DNA from: CAMQRS01 sp964370065
GTDB taxonomy: Bacteria > Bacillota_I > Bacilli_A > Erysipelotrichales > Erysipelotrichaceae
Direction of reading: 5' to 3'
Assembly (NCBI GenBank): GCA_964370065.1
Contig: CAYJGK010000005.1
Location: 13,837-77,836, forward strand
Length of the DNA stretch: 64,000 nucleotides
The notes under the pieces were generated by a model that worked only from the letters and a program-made list of their open reading frames with translations, searched no databases and was not told where the DNA came from. Below, piece after piece: positions 9,079 to 17,245 of this stretch. The translations under genes and the position numbers were made by a program. How positions within the stretch are numbered: position 1 is the first letter of the stretch; each line of letters starts with the position of its first letter.

Positions 9079-9498
9079 ATGGAAATAAAATTAGCAACTA
9101 CGCAAACTGAGTTTTTTTCTTTAATGCGTGTACGAGTATTGGTCTTTATGAAAGAACAAAATGTAGATCCTAGTATTGAGTGTGATAAGAACGATCAAAG
9201 TGCTTTGCATTTTATATATAAAATAGATAATGAAGTTATCGCTACTTGCCGTGTTTTATTAGAAAACGGTTATCATTTAGGTCGTATTGCTGTATTAAAA
9301 CAATACCGAAAACAAGGAATAGGTGCCGCCCTACTTCGCTATGTAGAACAATATGCAAAACAAAATAACATTCATCGTTTAGAATTAGGGGCACAATTGC
9401 ATGCTGTTTCTTTTTATGAAAACTGTGGTTTTCAAAGCTATGGAGAAATATTTGAAGAAGCTGACATCCAACATATCATGATGGAGAAACATCTATGA
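9079..9498 (+). CDS. GNAT family N-acetyltransferase
   Basis: Predicted acetyl-CoA-dependent acetyltransferase of 139 residues. The acetyl-CoA-binding signature is visible in LGRIAVLKQYRKQGIGAALLRYVEQYA, and HRLELGAQLHAVSFYENCGFQSYGEIFEEADIQHIMMEK matches the ElaA-like subgroup. The ATG at 9079 has AAAGGATG upstream; a longer reading from 9034 has none. It overlaps rodA by 4 nt, so the two are co-translated, but the substrate is unknown. The pair is divergent from phoP. Confidence 0.85.
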   Translation: MEIKLATTQTEFFSLMRVRVLVFMKEQNVDPSIECDKNDQSALHFIYKIDNEVIATCRVLLENGYHLGRIAVLKQYRKQGIGAALLRYVEQYAKQNNIHRLELGAQLHAVSFYENCGFQSYGEIFEEADIQHIMMEKHL

Positions 9499-10715
9499 AA
9501 AGACAGTTAAATACCGTTAAACAACCACTTAAGTTTGACTATATATTGTTATTGATTTTACTATTAATTAGTATTAGCAGCTTTATTGCCATCTATGCAT
9601 CTTTTCCATTAATCCCTGTGTGGCTTGTGCCTAATAAATTATTATTTAATCAAATTTTATTTTATACACTAGGTTTTATAGCTATCTTAATCATTATTTA
9701 TTTAAGCAATGATAACTTAAAAGAATTTGCAATCCTCGGTTATAAAATTGTATTAGGATTATTAGTTTATTTAATAATTGATTACTTTTTACAACGTATA
9801 TTAGGAAGAAGTGGTAATATTTTACCCTTTGCAAACACTGTTAATGGTTCTACTTCTTGGTTCTTGTTTCCTGTAATTGGTACTTTGCAACCAAGTGAAT
9901 TCATGAAAGTAATATTAATTATTGTATGTGCTTATGAAATTAAAGATCACAATGCAGATAAAACGGATTATTCTTACTCTAGTGATATTTCTCTGTTTCT
10001 AAAAATATTAAAATGGGCCTTATTACCTATGATCTTAATCCTGTTGCAACCAGATACTGGAATTTTTATTATTATTGCTTTTGCTTTAGGATTAATGGTT
10101 GTTTGCAGTGGCATTCGTAAAGAATGGATTATTGGCGGCTTTATTTTAGTAGCAGTTGCTGCCTTTATCTTCTTTTATTTATTTTACTTTGATCGTAATT
10201 TATTCACTGCTCTTTTTGGTGATAGTTATCGTATGCAACGAATATATGGTTGGTTAGAAACAGAGAGTGATATATTAGGAAACGGAATGCAATTATACCA
10301 AGCTTTATTAGCGATTGGTTCAGCAGGTTTATTGGGACATGGTTTACAATCTAACGCTATTTCTATTACTGAACCACATACAGATTTCATCTTTTCAATA
10401 ATTGGTTCCAACTTTGGATTAATCGGTTGTTTAATAATTGTAGGATTATGCATTGCTTTAGATGTTCGTATTATACAAATTGCATTACGTACAAAAAACC
10501 AAGTTGAAAAATTGATTTTATGTGGATTTATCGCCATGCTTGTCTTCCAACAAATACAAAATATTGGAATGGTTATTGGTTTACTACCTATTACAGGTAT
10601 TACTTTACCAATGATTTCTTATGGTGGAAGTTCCTTGTTATCCTATATGTTAGCTATGGGTATTATTATGAATACTTCGCTCAAAGCCAAAAAATTATCA
10701 GATTATGTCTATTAG
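9495..10715 (+). CDS. rodA: SEDS-family peptidoglycan polymerase, RodA-like
   Basis: Polytopic membrane protein of 406 residues in the SEDS (RodA/FtsW/SpoVE) family, which polymerises lipid II glycan strands with a partner class B PBP. About ten membrane segments are visible. Family hallmarks are GSTSWFLFPVIGTLQPSEFMK, LLQPDTG, the EPHTDFIFSIIGSNFGLIG loop and the C-terminal GLLPITGITLPMISYGGSSLL. RodA rather than FtsW is favoured by the LQPSEFMK and LLQPDTG forms and the absence of division genes nearby, but the distinction is not certain. Translation is coupled to the GNAT gene by an ATGA overlap. Confidence 0.88.
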   Translation: MKRQLNTVKQPLKFDYILLLILLLISISSFIAIYASFPLIPVWLVPNKLLFNQILFYTLGFIAILIIIYLSNDNLKEFAILGYKIVLGLLVYLIIDYFLQRILGRSGNILPFANTVNGSTSWFLFPVIGTLQPSEFMKVILIIVCAYEIKDHNADKTDYSYSSDISLFLKILKWALLPMILILLQPDTGIFIIIAFALGLMVVCSGIRKEWIIGGFILVAVAAFIFFYLFYFDRNLFTALFGDSYRMQRIYGWLETESDILGNGMQLYQALLAIGSAGLLGHGLQSNAISITEPHTDFIFSIIGSNFGLIGCLIIVGLCIALDVRIIQIALRTKNQVEKLILCGFIAMLVFQQIQNIGMVIGLLPITGITLPMISYGGSSLLSYMLAMGIIMNTSLKAKKLSDYVY

Positions 10716-10737
10716 GGGGATTTTCCTCCTTTTTTTA
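10714..10737 (+). terminator. Terminator after rodA
   Basis: The stem AGGGGGA / TCCTCCT (one G-U pair) directly follows the rodA stop codon and is followed by seven T. Confidence 0.75.
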
Positions 10738-10772
10738 TTGTTTTATATTTTATCTTTATTAAGATAATTTCT

Positions 10773-10798
10773 AAAAAAAGTAACTCTTTTGAGTTACT
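10773..10798 (-). terminator. Terminator after nadK
   Basis: The perfect stem AGTAACTC / GAGTTACT overlaps the nadK stop codon and leads into a T run on the minus strand. Confidence 0.85.
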
Positions 10799-11573
10799 AA
10801 TATAATGTTCTTAGTCGTTCTAAATAACTATATTTTTTGTAGCGAATAAAAGACACTGCTAAATCACTTACTTTGCATGTGATTTTTTTAACATCATCTA
10901 TTGGAAAATATAAGTGATCATAACACAATATAGCACCACTACTATCTTCACTTATAAAAGATATTTGGCGATCATTTTTCATAATATAAGGACTTCCTAA
11001 AGAAGTGTGTTTCGCATTTTGAATTCCTGCTATTTCACATAACTGCAAAACTTCTAAACCACTATCAATGACTGCTCCTTTTAATGAACGGTTATAAGCT
11101 GTAGCTCCAGCTTGTGTACTTAAACAAACACCATTTCCTTTTACTGTTTCAAAAAATTCATCATCGATGTATATATCAACGTTTTGTGTTTTACATACAT
11201 TTTCAATACGCATTTCATTTAAGGCATAATAAGTTTGCTTGTTATCTACTTCGATTTCTAATAAATGCGATTGAAATACCTCATATATTTCATGATTTAA
11301 AATATCAGCAATCACTTCTTCTACTTCGTTTTCTGTATAGTCTGTAAAAAAACCTAAAGTTCCTGTATGTAAAGCAATAAAGTGAATGGATTGTAAGTGT
11401 GTTATATATTGGTGTACAGCATATAATAGTGTACCATCTCCTCCTACACTAATTACTAAATCTGGATTTTCTTTATCATACATCAAGTTAGAATTAACTA
11501 ACTTTTCTTTGATTGTTTGTTCGATTGCTGCTGACTTTTCATCTTTTTTTGCCACAATTGAAAATCTTTGCAT
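10797..11573 (-). CDS. nadK: NAD kinase
   Basis: Cytoplasmic enzyme phosphorylating NAD to NADP, 258 residues. The catalytic GGDGT motif is present in ISVGGDGTLLYAV, followed by HTGTLGFFTDY and ALNEMRIEN, then the glycine-rich VKGNGVCLSTQAGATAYNRSLKGAVI that binds the adenylate moiety. I chose the ATG at 11573 because AAGGAAG is upstream; the longer reading adds an unrelated N-terminus. The gene is divergent from the CYTH gene. In B. subtilis a CYTH protein (YjbK) also lies close to the NAD kinase gene. Confidence 0.96.
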   Translation of the reverse strand: MQRFSIVAKKDEKSAAIEQTIKEKLVNSNLMYDKENPDLVISVGGDGTLLYAVHQYITHLQSIHFIALHTGTLGFFTDYTENEVEEVIADILNHEIYEVFQSHLLEIEVDNKQTYYALNEMRIENVCKTQNVDIYIDDEFFETVKGNGVCLSTQAGATAYNRSLKGAVIDSGLEVLQLCEIAGIQNAKHTSLGSPYIMKNDRQISFISEDSSGAILCYDHLYFPIDDVKKITCKVSDLAVSFIRYKKYSYLERLRTLY

Positions 11574-11628
11574 CGTAAACACTTCCTTTTCTCTATCTCT
11601 TATTGTATCATATCTATGGTGATAAACA

Positions 11629-12177
11629 ATGAACAAAAACATAGAAAAAGAATTAAAAATTTTAGTGAGTGAACAAGCCTTTCACGCTTTACAAAAACAG
11701 TATCCAAATTTAGTTTTTCATACACAAACAAATGTATATTTTGATACATTAGAAAATGACTTGCGTTCCAAAAAGATGGCTATGCGTATTCGCAGTGTGC
11801 AATGTAAACATATTTTTACATTAAAAATAAATGGGCTACAAGGACTAGAAGAGTATGAATGTGAAGTTTTTACTAATGATAGCAGTGCTTTACAACAACC
11901 AGAAATTATTCAATTGTTGCAACAATTGAATATTGATTTAACTTTTCATGTCATAGCGAATTGCACCACGCATCGCGCCATATATGAAAATGAATTTGCT
12001 CAACTTTGTTTTGATCATAATGAATTTATGACAAGTAGTGATTATGAATTGGAATATGAATACAAAAAAGAACACGATGGCGTTTCCGCCTTCAATACTA
12101 TTTTAAGCAAAATTGGTATGCAATATAAAAGCAACTGTGACCCTAAGATTGTGAGAGCGTTATGTACTACTATTTAA
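11629..12177 (+). CDS. CYTH domain protein, YjbK-like
   Basis: A 182-residue CYTH-fold protein (the triphosphate tunnel metalloenzyme superfamily). The N-terminal EKELKIL carries the family's ExExK signature. Alternating charged strand motifs such as MAMRIRSV, FTLKING and YECEV form the basic and acidic tunnel lining, and DYELEYEYKKE lies near the end. Members hydrolyse triphosphates or inorganic tripolyphosphate; this one's substrate is not known. It overlaps the following DUF1294 gene by 16 nt. Confidence 0.88.
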   Translation: MNKNIEKELKILVSEQAFHALQKQYPNLVFHTQTNVYFDTLENDLRSKKMAMRIRSVQCKHIFTLKINGLQGLEEYECEVFTNDSSALQQPEIIQLLQQLNIDLTFHVIANCTTHRAIYENEFAQLCFDHNEFMTSSDYELEYEYKKEHDGVSAFNTILSKIGMQYKSNCDPKIVRALCTTI

Positions 12178-12410
12178 TCATTAGCATGATTACATTTCTT
12201 TTATTTTATATTGATAAACGTAAAGCAATCAAACAACAGTATCGCATATCTGAAAAAACATTATTTTTATTTATATTAATTGGAGGTTGTATAGGCGCAT
12301 TATATGGAATGAAATTATTTAGACATAAAACAAAACATATAAACTTCTATATATTATCCATTTTATCTTTATTTTTGCATATTTATATTTATCTTACATA
12401 CATAAGATAA
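12162..12410 (+). CDS. DUF1294 small membrane protein
   Basis: An 82-residue protein with about three hydrophobic segments. It shows the DUF1294 pattern: FYIDKRKAIKQQYRISEKTL, then GGCIGALYGMKLFRHKTKH. The family is widespread in bacteria and its function is unknown. The start lies within the end of the CYTH gene, so it is probably translated by coupling. Confidence 0.88.
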   Translation: MYYYLIISMITFLLFYIDKRKAIKQQYRISEKTLFLFILIGGCIGALYGMKLFRHKTKHINFYILSILSLFLHIYIYLTYIR

Positions 12411-12441
12411 AAAGCGATTGATTTCCCTATCAATCGCTTTT
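12410..12441. terminator. Bidirectional terminator between the DUF1294 gene and recR
   Basis: The perfect 13-bp stem AAAAGCGATTGAT / ATCAATCGCTTTT has a six-base loop and T runs on either strand. It separates convergent genes. Confidence 0.9.
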
Positions 12442-12444
12442 CTT

Positions 12445-13038
12445 TTAGTGTATTTTCTTTCTACCTTCCATTGCTTTAATTAAAGTTAATTCATCTACAT
12501 AGTCTAAATGACCACCCATTGGCAAACCATGTGCAATACGAGTTGCATTCACTCCCTTATTATTCAATAGTTTAGCAATATATAGAGCTGTTGTTTCTCC
12601 TTCTACAGTGGGGTTTGTTGCAATGATTACTTCTTGTGTTTCATCCTTGATGCGATCGAATAAACTCATTAAATTAATATCTTCTGGTAAAATTCCTTTA
12701 CTTGTGGAAATAACACCATTTAAGACGTGATAAACACCAAGATATTCCTGTGTTTTTTCCATAGCAACTACATCTTTAGGGCTTTGTACAACACATATGA
12801 TTTGCTTATTACGATTCCTATCTTTGCAAATTTCGCACTGTTCATCTTGTGCTAAATTACCGCAAACAATACAGTTATGAATCCCTTCTTTTAACCCGAT
12901 TAAACTAGTAATAAATTCATCTAATTGTTCCTCACTAAAATTCAACATTTCAAACGCATAACGTTCTGCACTTTTTAACCCCACCCCTGGTAGTAAACGT
13001 AAGGCTTCAATTAGCTGTTCAAATTTTTTAGGATACAT
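12445..13038 (-). CDS. recR: Recombination mediator RecR
   Basis: RecFOR-pathway protein of 197 residues that forms ring-like clamps with RecO and loads RecA at gaps. The helix-hairpin-helix region (LRLLPGVGLKSAERYAFEML, about residues 12-31), the four-cysteine zinc motif CIVCGNLAQDEQCEIC (about 56-71) and a TOPRIM domain with VVQSPKDVVAMEKT and ATNPTVEGETTALYI are all visible. It is the last gene of dnaX-ybaB-recR, 1 nt after ybaB, an order conserved across bacteria. Confidence 0.97.
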   Translation of the reverse strand: MYPKKFEQLIEALRLLPGVGLKSAERYAFEMLNFSEEQLDEFITSLIGLKEGIHNCIVCGNLAQDEQCEICKDRNRNKQIICVVQSPKDVVAMEKTQEYLGVYHVLNGVISTSKGILPEDINLMSLFDRIKDETQEVIIATNPTVEGETTALYIAKLLNNKGVNATRIAHGLPMGGHLDYVDELTLIKAMEGRKKIH

Positions 13039-13039
13039 T

Positions 13040-13348
13040 TTAGAACATGCCTGGCATTTTTACTCCGCCAGTCACACCTTTCATCAATTCTTCTTTTTCG
13101 TCATTCATTTTTGTTAGTGCTTCATTTAAACAAACAATTAATAAATCTTGTAAGATTTCTTTGTTTTCAATATTTAATAATTCATCATCAATAGCAATGT
13201 TACTCACTTTACCATTTCCTGATACAATTGTTTTTATCTTATCTCCATTGACACTCGTTTCATATTCTTTTGTACTTAATTCTTTTTCTACTTTTGCAAT
13301 GTTGTCTTGCATTTGTTTAGCTTGTTTCATTAATGCTGCTAAGTTCAT
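13040..13348 (-). CDS. ybaB: YbaB/EbfC nucleoid-associated protein
   Basis: A 102-residue nucleoid-associated protein of the YbaB/EbfC family; homologues dimerise and bind DNA non-specifically. The N-terminal helix MNLAALMKQAKQMQDNIAKVEKEL and the C-terminal LMKGVTGGVKMPGMF are characteristic. It is sandwiched between dnaX (1-nt gap) and recR (1-nt gap), the standard position. Confidence 0.96.
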   Translation of the reverse strand: MNLAALMKQAKQMQDNIAKVEKELSTKEYETSVNGDKIKTIVSGNGKVSNIAIDDELLNIENKEILQDLLIVCLNEALTKMNDEKEELMKGVTGGVKMPGMF

Positions 13349-13349
13349 A

Positions 13350-15203
13350 TTAATCCTCCTGGATGATTATTTCATCAAATATTTCTTTTATTACTTGCAC
13401 TTTATCTTCTTCTTTTTCTTCTTGTATTACTATTTTAATTGGTTGGGGTAATGTATTGGCTCTATATCTTTCTTTAAATAGTTCAACACAAACTTCATTC
13501 TCTTGCATTGTTAGCGCAAATACTTTTTTCGGTTTCAATAATAATTCTTTAGTAAATCTTGTAAACACACTATTTTTATCTAAATCATTAATTTCGTTAG
13601 CACGAATACTGCTCGATACACTAATAACAATATATTCATTTGCACTGGCTGTAATAGTGCTGCTTTTTAATAAGTTAGCATATCTTGCATATTCACGGTC
13701 TAATAAATAATTATTTAAACGCATGAATTGTTTCATATCTTTTTCTTTTTCAGGCTTATTAGCCCCTACCAATAATTGAAGAATTAATTCATTTGTTATT
13801 TTAAAAGGGTTACTTTGTTTTTCTTCTTGTACAACAGGTGTCGTTGTTTCCTTTATTACTGGTTTAATTGATTCTTGTATAGTTTCTATTTGTTTTTGAG
13901 CTTGTAAGACCTCTTCCCTTGTTTCAACGAAATCTTCGCTCTCTGATGTATAATCAAATTCGCTATTGTAAATTATGTTATCTGATTGTTTATCCATTTC
14001 TATTTCTTGAGTTGGCTGTATAAGTTGAGTCTCTACATCTTTTACTATTGGTACACTGTTTACATCTTCACATATTGATTGTGTGACTTCTACAACGCTC
14101 TCTTCTTTAGTACTTGCAACAATAGGACATAGTTCAACTAATTTTAATAACCCTATTTCTAAATAGGACATAATACTAGTCGCTTGTCTATATTTCTCAT
14201 TAGTATCCATTAAAATATCAATCATTGATAATCTTTGATGCGTTGTTGTATCTTTTATTAGGTTTTCTACTTGTTTTTCATTTAAAGTAGTTAATAAATT
14301 TAATTGTTTAGTATATTCAAATACTATTGATTCTTTCAACAACTCAATTAATGAACTAGTTAATCTTTTTAAGTCTGCTCCTGATTGTTCAATATGATCA
14401 AGTGCACCCATTAATTGTTGAACATTCTTTTGTTTAATTAACTGAATCAACTGACATAATTCTTCTACACTGATCACACCATATATTTCATTTACATCTT
14501 GTACACTAATGATTTCTGTTGCATAGGCACGACATTGATCTAATATACTTAATGCATCACGCATTCCTCCATCAGCTAATATCGCAATATTTTCAAGTAC
14601 CTTGTCCTCTACTTGAATTTGTTCTTCTTCTACAATATACTGCAATCTTTTTGTTATTTCTTTATTAGATATCTTATTAAAATCAAATCTTTGACATCTA
14701 GAAATAATCGTTGGAATAACTTTATGTGGTTCTGTTGTAGCTAGGATGAAAATTACGTGAGCTGGAGGTTCTTCAATTGTTTTTAATAATGCATTAAATG
14801 CCCCCGTTGACATCATATGCACCTCATCAATAATATAAATTTTAAACTTCCCTAAAGGAGATGGTGCATATTTCACTCTTTCAATTAAGTTTCTTGCTTC
14901 TTCTACCCCATTATTACTAGCTGCGTCAATTTCAATAATATCTTGGTGTGTTCCATTACTAGCAGCTATACAGCTGTCACATTTCCCACAAGGTTTATTA
15001 TCTTCTTGCATACAATTAATTGCTTTCGCAAATATTTTTGCTGATGATGTCTTTCCTGTCCCTCTAGGACCTGTAAACAAATAAGCATGTGCGATTTGAT
15101 TATGTTCAATCGCATTATTTAATGTTTTCACAATATGTTTTTGTCCTGCCATGCCAGAGAAATCGTCTGGACGATAGGTTCTATATAAGGCTGTGTAACT
15201 CAT
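13350..15203 (-). CDS. dnaX: DNA polymerase III subunits gamma/tau
   Basis: Clamp-loader ATPase of 617 residues that loads the DnaN clamp and tethers the polymerase. The AAA+ module has Walker A GPRGTGKTS (about residues 45-53), a zinc-binding cysteine cluster ending in CGKCDSC, the DEVH box IIDEVHMMS, sensor-1 LATTEPHK and the SRC arginine-finger motif (IISRCQRFDF). Domain III follows, then a low-complexity acidic linker (about 370-460) and a C-terminal tau-type region. I see no slippery A-rich frameshift site that would force gamma synthesis, but did not test this exhaustively. Confidence 0.97.
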   Translation of the reverse strand: MSYTALYRTYRPDDFSGMAGQKHIVKTLNNAIEHNQIAHAYLFTGPRGTGKTSSAKIFAKAINCMQEDNKPCGKCDSCIAASNGTHQDIIEIDAASNNGVEEARNLIERVKYAPSPLGKFKIYIIDEVHMMSTGAFNALLKTIEEPPAHVIFILATTEPHKVIPTIISRCQRFDFNKISNKEITKRLQYIVEEEQIQVEDKVLENIAILADGGMRDALSILDQCRAYATEIISVQDVNEIYGVISVEELCQLIQLIKQKNVQQLMGALDHIEQSGADLKRLTSSLIELLKESIVFEYTKQLNLLTTLNEKQVENLIKDTTTHQRLSMIDILMDTNEKYRQATSIMSYLEIGLLKLVELCPIVASTKEESVVEVTQSICEDVNSVPIVKDVETQLIQPTQEIEMDKQSDNIIYNSEFDYTSESEDFVETREEVLQAQKQIETIQESIKPVIKETTTPVVQEEKQSNPFKITNELILQLLVGANKPEKEKDMKQFMRLNNYLLDREYARYANLLKSSTITASANEYIVISVSSSIRANEINDLDKNSVFTRFTKELLLKPKKVFALTMQENEVCVELFKERYRANTLPQPIKIVIQEEKEEDKVQVIKEIFDEIIIQED

Positions 15204-15275
15204 GCAATACCCCGCTTTCTTTACCTATTATATCATAGGTAAACAGTGATTAATATCCTATAAAGAAAAACGAAA

Positions 15276-15728
15276 TCATTTTTTTTGACTTCGTTTTTCT
15301 TTGAAAAATTGAGTTAATAATTGTGCGCACAGTTCTTCTTCTACTCCTGAAATATGTATCGGATAATGTGGAAATCCTTGCTGCTCATATAAATTTAATA
15401 CGCTATCTATACAGCCACCATTTGCATCTGTAGCCCCATATATTAATTTCTCTATTCTAGCCTGCATGATAGCTCCTGCACACATGATACATGGTTCTAG
15501 TGTTACATATATAGTACATCCATCAAGACGCCAACTCTTTAATGTTTTGCAAGCATCTTGGATAGCCATAATCTCTGCATGATTAATACTTTGTTTTGCT
15601 TGCTCCCTTAAGTTATGTCCTCTACCAACAATGATATTATCTTTAACAATAACAGCTCCTACTGGTACTTCATCTAATAGATAAGCTTTTTTTGCTTCGT
15701 GAATAGCTTCTTTCATATATTCATTCAT
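15276..15728 (-). CDS. tadA: tRNA-specific adenosine deaminase TadA
   Basis: Deaminates A34 of tRNA-Arg(ACG) to inosine; 150 residues. The zinc site and catalytic Glu are in NHAEIMAI (HAE) and the distal PCIMCAGA (PCxxC). The N-terminus MNEYMKEAIHEAKKAYLLDEVPVGAVIV is typical. The ATG at 15728 has AGGAG seven bases upstream. A longer reading would run into the SRP RNA and is rejected. In B. subtilis the order is tadA, SRP RNA, dnaX; here the RNA precedes tadA. Confidence 0.95.
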   Translation of the reverse strand: MNEYMKEAIHEAKKAYLLDEVPVGAVIVKDNIIVGRGHNLREQAKQSINHAEIMAIQDACKTLKSWRLDGCTIYVTLEPCIMCAGAIMQARIEKLIYGATDANGGCIDSVLNLYEQQGFPHYPIHISGVEEELCAQLLTQFFKEKRSQKK

Positions 15729-15749
15729 AATAGTACTCCTATATATAAT

Positions 15750-15834
15750 AAAAGCTACCACACACACTAGAGCTGACACGTGGCTGCTTCGTTCCCGACC
15801 TGACCAGATTAGTTAGTTAATGTTGTGGTAGCAT
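15750..15834 (-). ncRNA. ffs: Small signal recognition particle RNA (4.5S-like)
   Basis: The minus strand carries CTGGTCAGGTCGGGAACGAA followed by GCAGCC, the conserved helix 8 with its GGAA loop where Ffh binds. The ends pair as GCTACCACA / TGTGGTAGC (15832-15824 with 15762-15754), and a T run follows at the 3' end. The size of about 80 nt means there is no Alu domain, unlike the long RNA of Bacillus. It lies immediately upstream of tadA and dnaX. Confidence 0.93.
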
Positions 15835-15872
15835 TGTTATTATAGCATATTTGAGCAGTAAATCAACTACTT

Positions 15873-15902
15873 ATTTATATGTTTCACGTGAAACATATAA
15901 AT
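15873..15902. promoter_or_regulatory. parS centromere site 1
   Basis: Contains the perfect consensus TGTTTCACGTGAAACA at 15880-15895, the ParB/Spo0J binding site. The palindrome continues without mismatch for seven further bases on each side, making a 30-bp perfect palindrome. It lies about 11 kb left of oriC. Confidence 0.95.
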
Positions 15903-15909
15903 GATTTGC

Positions 15910-15939
15910 TTATTAATGTTTCACGTGAAACATTAATAA
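15910..15939. promoter_or_regulatory. parS centromere site 2
   Basis: A second perfect TGTTTCACGTGAAACA at 15917-15932, also embedded in a 30-bp perfect palindrome but with different flanks. It starts 37 bp after site 1 and overlaps the stop codon of the neighbouring Ig-like gene, so it may double as that gene's terminator hairpin. Confidence 0.95.
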
Positions 15940-17057
15940 ATTGTGCAAGTGCCTCCAACAATTAAATCAATAATGGATTGAACGGCGATTTCATCATTAG
16001 TTTCCGAATGAACGATATCTAGTGGATCACCTATTTTGTCATATGTTGCAAAATCAACAGTTATCGTTGTTGTTACAAATCCATCGTGACTTGCAATAAT
16101 AGCATTTACTCCTGCAAAAGTATTATAAATTTCAAATTCTTCTATTGTTGAATTATATAGTAATTGCATATTTTCTGTTGTGTCGTATGCGTTATCCAAT
16201 GTTAGCTTCACATCAATTTGAACACCTGTTACATGTTGAAATTCATTATAGAAATATATTTCACTGTATTGCGTAGTAACAGCCTCGTTTCCAGCAATAG
16301 AACTACCGTAATCACAAACTACTCTTCCGCCAACGTTAGTATACGTGTTTAATGGTACAATCATGATTTCTTTTTCTAATACTGTATAATTGTAATTTTC
16401 ATCCACTACACAATATTGAATTGTATACTCTCCTTCTATTTGGCTATCTACATTTGTTGTATAGAAATAAGCATTATTAATTGTATCAATCTCTTTCACT
16501 TTACCCGAATTATCAATTACTCTTGTATTAATTTCATCATGAGCTTTTTCTATTGACTCAATACGATTATCAAATTCTTTTTGATCAACCAATTCAAAAT
16601 TTGGCTTCTTTATATTTGGATCTTGAGGCATATTTTTTATTTCAGTAAATGTAATCCAAGGATCTAGCGTTGTTCCAACTTGCATCTTAATAGCTTCCTC
16701 TTCCTCTAGGCGCAATACAAATTGTGGAGCTGTTGAATCCACTACTCGAATAATTTTATTTTCCTCTTTTGTTTGTCCATTTGCTTTAAAAGTAAAAGTC
16801 AAATCATAAACCCCTACTTCTTTAACCTCTACATCAGGAAAAGTGATTTTTGCGTCTTTAGGATTGACGCTATCAATAATTGATTCATATGTAAACTCAT
16901 CTCCATATTGTACATTCAATTTACTTTCATCAAATTGAATTCCATATGATGAAATAATAATAATATAAATCATTATAGGTACACCAATTAAAGTTGTAAT
17001 TCCTAGTGCTAATGCTTTAGGGCTTTTCATTTTTTTTAAAATTTCTTCTTTTTTCAT
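15933..17057 (-). CDS. Membrane-anchored Ig-like surface protein, function unknown
   Basis: A 374-residue protein with a basic cytoplasmic N-terminus and one membrane segment near residues 20-40 (LALGITTLIGVPIMIYIIII), the rest being outside. The extracellular part begins with bacterial Ig-like, DUF5011-type sequence (LNVQYGDEFTYESI ... VGVYDLTFTFKANGQTKEENKIIRVVDSTAPQF). A second such unit (EGEYTIQYCVVDENYNYTVLEKEIMIVP) follows, then a C-terminal domain I do not recognise. GGAG lies six bases before the ATG at 17057. It is a single-gene unit between serS and the parS sites. Confidence 0.75.
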   Translation of the reverse strand: MKKEEILKKMKSPKALALGITTLIGVPIMIYIIIISSYGIQFDESKLNVQYGDEFTYESIIDSVNPKDAKITFPDVEVKEVGVYDLTFTFKANGQTKEENKIIRVVDSTAPQFVLRLEEEEAIKMQVGTTLDPWITFTEIKNMPQDPNIKKPNFELVDQKEFDNRIESIEKAHDEINTRVIDNSGKVKEIDTINNAYFYTTNVDSQIEGEYTIQYCVVDENYNYTVLEKEIMIVPLNTYTNVGGRVVCDYGSSIAGNEAVTTQYSEIYFYNEFQHVTGVQIDVKLTLDNAYDTTENMQLLYNSTIEEFEIYNTFAGVNAIIASHDGFVTTTITVDFATYDKIGDPLDIVHSETNDEIAVQSIIDLIVGGTCTIY

Positions 17058-17141
17058 TTTTTTCTCCATTTTCAATAAAACAATTAATTTATATTTTTAA
17101 TTGAGTTATACAAATACCTTGATTCATATATTTCAATTAAA

Positions 17142-17186
17142 AATAAAGCGACTAGTTTCTATCAAAAAATAGCCTAATCGCCTTAT
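17142..17186 (-). terminator. Likely terminator after serS
   Basis: An imperfect inverted repeat pairs AATAAGGCGATTAG with CTAGTCGCTTTATT on the minus strand and ends in five T. It lies about 60 nt past the serS stop. Confidence 0.65.
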
Positions 17187-17245
17187 TTTAAAGGTTTTAA
17201 ATACATTTTTAGTCACTTAAAAATATTGCTGTATTTTCCTCTTTT

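Noticed and set aside
13047..13451. Plus-strand reading frame of 134 residues over ybaB and dnaX
   Set aside because: Antisense shadow of two conserved genes, with a Phe/Tyr-rich end and no homology I recognise.
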